DNA from: Haliclystus octoradiatus
Taxonomy: Eukaryota; Cnidaria; Staurozoa; Stauromedusae; Haliclystidae
Length of the DNA stretch: 64,000 nt
Assembly: GCA_916610825.1 (NCBI GenBank)
Contig: OU744450.1
Span: 4,800,578-4,864,577 of the forward strand
Direction: 5' to 3'
Part shown: in pieces, positions 56,854-64,000 of the stretch
Layout of the letters: each line of letters starts with the position of its first letter
How positions within the stretch are numbered: the first letter of the stretch is position 1
Made by a program: the position numbers and the translations under genes
Notes under the pieces: model-generated
Database searches by the model: none
Seen by the model: only the letters and a program-made list of their open reading frames with translations
Told to the model about the DNA's origin: nothing

Positions 56854-57482
56854 ATGCATTTACTATTTTTAGCAATGGAGCTGCATCACAGTATAAAAAT
56901 TTCAAAATTTCTGCAATTTATGTTATCATGAAGATAATTTGGGTTGCTTAGCCGAGTGGCATTATTTTGCTACATCTCACGAAAAAAATACCTGTGATGG
57001 CGTTGGGGGGGACCATGTAACGTCTGGCAGGTAAGGCAAGCCTCCAATGAACTGTTCACAATCATATTTTAACTCCACGGCATTTTTATGATTTTGGAAA
57101 AGAAAACGTACAAGATGTAGCATTTGAGTACGTAACCAAAAAGGAATGGGATGACAAATGTCCCAGTCAAGAGAAACGATTTAATAATGCAAATACAATT
57201 GAGAGTACACAGAAATTGCATTCCTTTTTACCATCGGGAGATAAAACCTCCTTGACAGTTAAGCCGTATTCTCTATCAACAGACGAATCCACTGTATATT
57301 TTATTAACACTGTAAATGAAATACAGCTGAAGGAAATAAGAGGATACATTACATTAAATTATGACGAACAGTGGTTCTTAGCATGCGGATTAGAAGTGAT
57401 CGACGATAACTATGAAGTACGAGTTACATGTTTACGACCACCTTGGCCGGCAGCATCATTCGGCTATTCACACTCTTGCTAA
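56854..57482 (+). pseudogene. Transposon-type protein, decayed
   Basis: Reads FSNGAASQYKNFKNFCNLCY, then AEWHYFATSHEKNTCDGVGG, a frameshift in a G run (57005-57011), two stops, and an open end (57216-57482) with ITLNYDEQWFLACGLEVIDD. I recall this arrangement (DGAASQYKN ... HGKSPCDGIGG ... DxxWW) from repetitive genes in invertebrate genomes, probably transposon-derived. The enzymatic role is unknown to me. Confidence 0.7.
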
Positions 57483-58011
57483 TCGATTCCAGAATCTGCA
57501 ATCCTGTTAGAGTCCTTTTATTTATTTATTTTATCTGTTGACCAATTTGTTGAAGTGGGTCATAATGAAACTTAATCTCTTTGTGAACTTGGACAAGATC
57601 TAGTCTGTGAAATTAAAGATTTCTGCTAATCTAGGTAGGTAGGTGGGTAGGTAGGTAGAAAGCTTAGGATACAACCCAGCTATGTCCGCAAAGAATTATA
57701 GATAATTACTAAAGGTTTGGTTTTTAACTGTTTGTACACTGAACGGATGATGCAATGTTATGTCCATGGTCGACTGCACTTGAACATAATGATTCACATG
57801 ATTCGTTTACACTGTTGCATTACATAGTCATTATATTTCAAAGAATGGGCATGAATAGACATGCCCATTTCGTCTAATTGGTGTTACACCCCATATTGGA
57901 TTCCACGTTGCCATATTTTACGCTGGCATGTGAGCTGATTTAAATGTATTGACCACCATGTCTCCTTCGCTTCATTTATAATTGTCCTTGACTTCAGAAG
58001 ATAATTAAAAA

Positions 58012-58120
58012 GAAACAACTCATCAGTGTCAATTGTGCGAAAAACAATTTACAAAGGCATTCACTCTAGCCAGACATGTCAGAGAAGCTTATCTCGTTGT
58101 GATTATCTCAGAACTCATGC
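58012..58120 (+). pseudogene. Degenerate C2H2 zinc-finger fragment
   Basis: HQCQLCEKQFTKAFTLARHV has the C-x2-C-x12-H spacing of a C2H2 finger. A second finger-like stretch CDYLRTHAVVCK follows in a shifted frame. Probably the same dead element as 56854-57482. Confidence 0.6.
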
Positions 58121-58487
58121 AGTTGTTTGCAAAAGATCTTTATCTAGAGTCGCGGTTCGGACGACATCTGAATTAGTTGAAGTGCCTGTTCAAGAGAGTG
58201 AAAATTTAAATCAGCAAAATATTGATTGCAACTTTCAGCAGAGGATACTACCTCAAATGACATTGTCATGGTAGATGATTTGAAGGATTTTCTACCAAAT
58301 TCTGACAATACACCCCCACCCCACCCCCCCAACTATTATTTGGATATAAAAGCTTCAAAAATGAGATGGATACCATCCATGACAAGGTAAATTATTTTAT
58401 TCCATGATTAGATCCATTTGTCTTTACTGTGAAAAAAATGGATGGTCGATTGATTTTTTATTTAATTTGATTTGTAATATATGTTCC

Positions 58488-58578
58488 AGAGGAAGAGAAT
58501 AATGTCATTGATGCTCCTTTCGATCCAGAAGATGCTGCATTAGCCTTGTTTGCAAATAAGATAGATATGCTATGATAG
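58488..58578 (+). pseudogene. Acidic coding-like fragment
   Basis: Open stretch VPEEENNVIDAPFDPEDAAL then FANKIDML and a stop. Not recognised; likely part of a transposon-derived gene. Confidence 0.3.
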
Positions 58579-59575
58579 ATATAGTGGGTCCTGGAGAAAC
58601 ATAATCTCTTTGTGAACTTGGACAAGATCTAGTCTGTGAAATTAAAGATGCTGCAGATTTTAGTAGGTAGGTAGGTAGGTAGGTAGGTAGATAGATAGAT
58701 TAGGATAATTCTGGTTTCATTAGCAAAATATTTCAATTACTTGTCTTTCAGACATTATTCATTAGCATTATCCAAATTTCATTGTGTTGCCTCTCATTGG
58801 TAGCCTATAATCTTATTACTTTATTCTAGTGACTGTTCTAGAACCTTTCAATAATACTCTATTCTTTTAATAATTCTAATCATCTGCTTGCAGTTAAAAA
58901 CAAGCTAAATCGCTAATATCATTTGAGTTCGTTTTAAGTGGCTTACACATGGTTTTGTTAGAATTTTTTGTAAAGTTTAGATAAAATTATTAGTACAAAA
59001 ATCTAATGACATCTTCACTAACGCAGTTAACATTCCATCAAAATTTAAAAATATCTATATGAAGGTTTGACAACCACAGTGGAAAGAGATTGGCAGAGAC
59101 AAGATTATTGGATGCACTAACCCATGATCGTAAGTATTGTTGTAATAGCATTATCCACATTGACTGTGCTGCAAATGAAGTTGAAGTCTTCATGGGTACA
59201 CTTGTTAAAGAAAAAAAATGGATTTGAATTCGCATAATCAGAGTCAGCATTCTGGAATCGTGGCGACCTAAGTACAAAAAAGCAGTACAGTTGCTATCGT
59301 CAACGATGGAGCAACTTTTGCGTATCAAGGCAGATCAATTCATTACTAGCAACCAAACTGATGGATAACATTTTCTTCACAGGATAAAAATGAAATCGTC
59401 TGCAGCTTTGAACGCGTTGCTATCAATTTACACTGCAAAATGATCAAATAACTTTTGATTGATGTATTGGTGTGATTCGTACAATTTGCGCATGCGCATT
59501 GAAAATACCTTTGACATGCAAAATTTGTTTGAATGATTTCAATAGCTCGTAAGTGACCAGAAACATTGTCAAACA

Positions 59576-59579
<4 letters not shown>

Positions 59580-59626
<47 letters not shown>
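59580..59626. repeat. (TA)n microsatellite
   Basis: About 23 TA units without interruption. Confidence 0.95.
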
Positions 59627-59629
<3 letters not shown>

Positions 59630-59909
59630 AAATAAAATAAATTGCACATCATTTGCACTAAATATGATCTATTGAATAAAAAGTCTGAACTCATTTCCAA
59701 ATGTAGACATGAGAATAAATTTTACCTAACTAATTATAAATCCGTGAAAACATAATATATATTTTCTAATTTATTTATGCAGTGATAACTAACCAAGCGA
59801 TAATAGGAAATAACAACAATGCAATTTATTTCTAGCATCAAAATCCTTTGTTCTGTTAAACAATAACTGTAGGTTTGTAAATCGATATAGGCGGAACTGT
59901 ATGTTTTTC

Positions 59910-60062
59910 ATTAATTAGTTTATTTGTCTGATGATTGCGTAAGCATGAAACTATTAGTAACAATTATGAATGTGTAGTCTTTGACTCCTTTTATTATATT
60001 TAGCTCTATCAAATGATATCGAGCACTATTTTTTGCTATTAGATAATATCTAATATATATAT
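59910..60062 (+). repeat. Ribozyme-family element, right half
   Basis: Carries the motif, then the family tail ending TATTAGATAATATCTAATA next to a TA run. Confidence 0.8.
59924..59963 (+). ncRNA. Hammerhead ribozyme motif, UUGU/ACAA type
   Basis: UUGU (59924-59927), CUGAUGA (59928-59934), helix II UGC-GUAA-GCA, GAAA (59947-59950), helix III ACU-AUU-AGU, A59959, ACAA (59960-59963). Confidence 0.75.
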
Positions 60063-61319
60063 ATATATATATAAAAAGGACTGATAAAGAACATATATCG
60101 GTAATAGAAAATATTTATAGAAAAGATATATAATGAATGAATCAACTATTATTTTCATGCTGTTCCAACCTGAGTAAGTGTAATTGATTGTTGATACTGT
60201 ACGGTCTACTCATGCTGAAAGTAATGCATCTGTCTGGACTTTCAGACTATCCGGTAGACAGAAGAGGACAAAGCCTTAGACAATCTGGAATTAGAATTGT
60301 TTTTCAGGTGTCTATAAACGATAGACATGACGTGCTCATCCTTATAACCTTTACATTCCGGTTTAGAAAGCTATTCGTTTAGTTTAATTAAGCGGCTAAT
60401 CACTTCAATACCAATCAGTATACGAGGACAATCACGCCAGCTTCTGAACGAAAAAATGACAGATTTAGATACCGAATTAGAAATTTACCTAATCAAAATC
60501 ATTACAAATATGACTAATCGTGACTCACATGCCGCAGATACAATGTCTGAAAAATAGTTCAATGATTTCTGTAGCAAAGCCCGGCAGAGAATGGCAGAGT
60601 ATGATACACAATGGAGTCAATTGGTTAACGTTAACGAAGGCAATGAAGAATTATCCTGTTGTATAACTGGGCGTGAAAGATCTGGAGGCGACCCAGATGA
60701 GAAGACCAATAAGTAAAACAACCAATCAAAGTTTTCTAGAGACTATACTTATTTATAGACTGTATGCACTTTTAAAATACAACCTTTATATATCATTCTA
60801 ATCTTCCAAATATTTTAAATTTACGGAAAAGTATTTGAGTTTAAGATGGTTATTAGTCATCGCTCTACCCATGCTCGGCAAAATTTGTTAGTTTACATTT
60901 CTTAGTGAAGTTGCTCTTTAATTTTAAGTCGTAGTTAGTGAGTGACATTAAAAATAAATAGTTATAAAATAATACAATGAACCTCAGCCTTTACACTATT
61001 ATGTTTATTATAATAATTGCTATTACGAATTTATATGCAAATACTGTAATTGACACTAATACGCAAATAATTGTATGCGTTTCTCCGCATAATTTGCAGT
61101 TTCTTGTTAATCAATCTCTAATTAAGTCGAATATTTAATAAAAAAGATTATAGCTGTGAACCTGTTTGAGACAGTTGGTAACTATTAACGAACAAAAGGT
61201 TATCGATAACAAAGCAGGGTATATACTTTGCATCTTCAAATACGTACAATATTATATTTTACCTGATTTCATTGAAATGTACTTATAAAGGTACATACCC
61301 TGATATTATGTACAGTAGT

Positions 61320-61508
61320 TTAAAATGCAAAATCGACATTAAATCTCTTTTTTACAATTAGGCTACCTTTACAATTTTTACACATTGGAGTACATTGTAA
61401 TAGAAGGCAGCGGTAGCCACATGATCCTTGAAGGCATCCTCTTTCAACATTACAGCCACGTTTGACTAGGTCCCTACAGGCATTTGTATGCGAGGCAGGT
61501 CTGATCAA
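61320..61508 (-). CDS. Cysteine-rich open frame, unidentified
   Basis: 62 codons with eight Cys after ACRDL (GCNVERGCLQGSCGYRCLL ... CTPMCKNCKG). Such Cys clusters occur in transposon-derived proteins. Could be one exon or chance. Confidence 0.22.
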   Translation of the reverse strand: MIRPASHTNACRDLVKRGCNVERGCLQGSCGYRCLLLQCTPMCKNCKGSLIVKKRFNVDFAF

Positions 61509-62249
61509 AATGGTATCAATCCTTTTTCACTAGCTCTCCATCCCCAATCCTCGGGACCCTGAATTTATAATAATCATTCATCTCTACCACGTTATAATAA
61601 TAATTGTATTCACATGGTATATGGAATGTTTCTACAATCTTAGATTACATTAAAACAAGTAGATCTGAATATTTTTCTCCTCTTTTATTCATCTTATTGA
61701 TTATTTTTCCTTCGCCAGATATCCAGGTTTTGAATTTCATTCATCCAACCGCCGCAGCTGTGGATTTTCAAAGGTAGACTTTAATTAAATAAAAGGAGAC
61801 ATAATTACCAATTCTCGGAAATAGCTTTGTCAGAGATCAATTGTCACCTTATCGCTTTGGTGATCACATCGCAGTAACTATGGCTACCACTGCTTTATTG
61901 AAACCTAAACAATAGACTATCTGTTAATGTGAATTGATTCCGTAAGTCGATCGCATCATTTCATCTTTGATTTCAGACCATTTCAATTAAATGGGATTGA
62001 TATCAGGCTATCTTGTTCACGGAAGATGATTAACATTCAAAGGTATTCCCGGCTTCACCATAAGGAGCAAATAACACCTTTTTAATAATTCTTGATAATA
62101 CCCGCTATTAATTTAATTTTAATAATAATTAACCACTAACTAAACTACTTAGGCTAGGTTACCCATAACAAATACGAGTAAGTTACACTAGACTATTGTT
62201 GTCAATTATTGTATTACATCAGTGTGTTTTATGTGGCATTGTAGGTTGA

Positions 62250-62633
62250 ACAAGTGTATGCCTTCTATTATTTCAAAGTGGAAATGAGGTTGTCGATTCG
62301 GCCAGTATTCTAGGCTGGGATGTGGTAAATTATCTGGAAGCGTCTCTACCGTCCTTAGGAACGCATCTCTCCAATGCCAAAGCACAGCAGATCAAGGAAA
62401 TGTTTGGGCGCCTGAATGCCTATGACAAAAAAGTATTTGCCTTCAAGCCAAGATTCAAAAACTCAAAAGGTCGATTTCAACTGAAAAAGCGATATGCCCA
62501 CGAAAGAGCCAAGGCCATGGCAAGGTGCTGTGTCAACACAGGTCAACCTTCTCTGCCACCTTCGCGAAGCCGACTTGTCAAAGCTATCTGCTTTCACCTG
62601 TGCATGGTCTCTGCGGAGAAAAGGGCTGCTTGA
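62250..62633 (+). CDS. Unidentified basic open frame
   Basis: Open from after a stop at 62247 to TGA at 62631. Includes DSASILGWDVVNYLEASLPS and a Lys/Arg-rich middle (FKNSKGRFQLKKRYAHERAK). Less AT-rich than its surroundings and codon-like. Not recognised; may be an exon of a gene or element running right. Confidence 0.35.
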   Translation, partial: TSVCLLLFQSGNEVVDSASILGWDVVNYLEASLPSLGTHLSNAKAQQIKEMFGRLNAYDKKVFAFKPRFKNSKGRFQLKKRYAHERAKAMARCCVNTGQPSLPPSRSRLVKAICFHLCMVSAEKRAA

Positions 62634-63058
62634 GAGCCGTACAAGTCCAAGTGAAAGGTTGTAGTGGAGCGATAAGATACCGACCGCCATTGTGTCGTAA
62701 CAGCCACCTTTATAGGGAAACAACACTCGACTGTTTGCCATCAACGAGACAACTCTGTTGATGTTTTGAATGTTTTATATAGTTTGTTTACTAATTTAAG
62801 CCAATAAGTATAAGCCTCGTTATTTTGCATGTATTGAATAAGAGACAGTTTAGTAATTGTTATGACTGAAGAGCACATGGTTTAGATAACGCTATACAGT
62901 TTAAATAACCAGTAAAATATACATGTTCAAGTTAGAAGAAAGTGTTCTATTAATTTGATTTATTACTGCGTATTTTCCCTGTATGTGGAGAGACATTTGC
63001 AAGTTTTTTGATCAGTTGAGATGACACAAGAATAAGGTTAGAATGGGAGAGATCAATC

Positions 63059-63460
63059 TGCTCGTGCAGGGTTTAAAGCCGCTTCAGCCAGCCATTCCAG
63101 CACTACAGTCCTTCCTGCAGCAGCACTGCTACCTACATCTCCTGAGAGGCCACCCACCAGAGAGCAGATGGTCATAAACAAGCATTTTGACAGGGTTGGA
63201 CTGTCTTAGACAGGTCTTCTGCTTCCTTACCTTGCCACCCAAGCTCATTGCCGTCTGCCGGCATCAATTTGTCTACTGACTCAACTGTTGGCCTATTGCG
63301 AACGACAGCATGGCGCTTGAAGAAGAAGGCAGAAGAGGAACAGAAAAGGGCTGAAGCGCATGCTCAGGGGCTAGTCATACCTGAAAAAAAAAGAATGGCC
63401 TACACAGGTCAGATGCGCAGCCAGATGGCAACAAAAGACACTGGCCACCATGGCTTGTAA
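63059..63460 (+). pseudogene. Broken coding-like stretch, unidentified
   Basis: Less AT-rich; reads VQGLKPLQPAIPALQSFLQQ, then stops and frame changes, then a Lys/Glu-rich segment (63320-63420). Probably related to the 62250 frame. Confidence 0.25.
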
Positions 63461-64000
63461 TCCTCAAAACATGCGCGTGCGATGAATCGCAAGCCTAATA
63501 TTGTCGAGGCGTGCGATGAAAATAAATTCCTATTTGTAAGTAAAATATAGGAAATAATAACACGATATGAAACGGAGAAGCGTATGTCGACTGTGTGCCA
63601 ACATATTCACAGTCATTTTAATGACCTGTTGTTTTTTAATTATTTAGAAAGCATTACTATTATTGTTCACTGTGTCCCTACCCATCATATCTCTGATTTG
63701 CCATTTATTTCATACATGATTCTGACAATAATCCTCAGTTTTGGTCAATGCGTGAATTGTGGTCGCACATTCTTTTCGGTCAGATTAGGCATAATATCGC
63801 ATGCATTTTGTAGTATTTGTAAAAATTGAATGGAGATGTCAACACCAAACACAGTGAAATATGAAGCTTTAGCATACAAGTTTTCAGGAAACTACATTTT
63901 AAACATCAGTTAGTAAGTTTCATGTTTGTTCTGTTGCTGAAAATCTTCGCTTTGTTATGTACAATTTCACAGGCAGGAAACCATTTTCTATATCGGCTCA

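Larger units (their letters stand above)
57570..58700. repeat. Duplicated segment with TAGG microsatellites
   Basis: AATCTCTTTGTGAACTTGGA... (48 bp) occurs at 57573 and again at 58603, each followed by a (TAGG)n run. Confidence 0.75.
55012..64000. other. Region 5' of the first NF1 exon seen
   Basis: 9 kb in which I found no NF1 exon. Either a long upstream intron or the 5' flank. It holds decayed plus-strand foreign genes at 55.1-58.6 kb. 58650-59900 and 60063-62246 have only TA and TAGG microsatellites and short unassigned frames. No promoter could be assigned. Confidence 0.7.

Noticed and set aside
59038-59328. 96-codon minus-strand open frame as an upstream NF1 exon
   Set aside because: No similarity to the first 195 residues of NF1 and no fitting splice phase.
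59444-59647. Open frame with repeated Ile-Tyr
   Set aside because: It is a translation of the (TA)n tract.

Overview
The window is a piece of a strongly AT-rich animal genome. Almost all of it (positions 122-55011) is one protein-coding gene on the minus strand: the Ras-GTPase-activating protein neurofibromin (NF1). I could trace 60 coding exons by hand. Each has a GT donor and an AG acceptor on the minus strand. The reading frame joins without a break from exon to exon (6,414 nt, 2,137 complete codons), and the order matches human neurofibromin from about residue 196 to about residue 2,465. The first ~195 residues lie upstream (to the right) and the last ~350-370 residues lie off the left end. 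The protein resembles human NF1 closely in the GAP-related domain (exons 26-33) and the HEAT-like C-terminal half, and less in the CRAL-TRIO/Sec14 region (exons 37-39). tRNA-derived SINEs, many MITEs and the degree of divergence point to an invertebrate. A tunicate or other invertebrate deuterostome is possible, but the sequence does not settle this.

The introns (about 50 kb) are packed with small mobile elements. I recognise these groups. (a) Fold-back elements carrying hammerhead-ribozyme motifs (676-856, 2478-2670, 5205-5560, 8038-8275, 10915-11040, 28208-28440, 33883-34106, 56062-56170, 59910-60062). (b) A TACAGT-ended Tc1/mariner-like MITE in at least 15 copies. (c) A hAT-type MITE starting CAGGGTCCGAC with perfect 8-bp target duplications. 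(d) A second hAT-type MITE starting CAGAGCC. (e) A TTCATGAAC-rich MITE. (f) At least three tRNA-headed SINE types. (g) Single fold-back or harbinger-like elements. (h) A solo LTR nested in a MITE. One genuine tRNA-Gln(UUG) gene sits in an intron on the same strand as NF1.

The right end (55012-64000) has no NF1 exon that I can recognise. It holds plus-strand remnants of foreign genes: a duplicated HECT-domain fragment (55100-55710), a decayed transposon-type protein (56854-57482), a degenerate C2H2 zinc finger (58012-58120), and some unassigned open frames near 62250-63470. It could be the first part of a long NF1 intron or 5' flanking sequence.

The most interesting signal is the ribozyme family. 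Eight motifs keep the hammerhead core CUGANGA ... GAAA, and helix I changes in compensating pairs between copies (CCGU/ACGG, CUGU/ACAG, UUGC/GCAA, UUGU/ACAA). Some fold-back copies carry the ribozyme on both strands, and one copy has a 15-bp target-site duplication.
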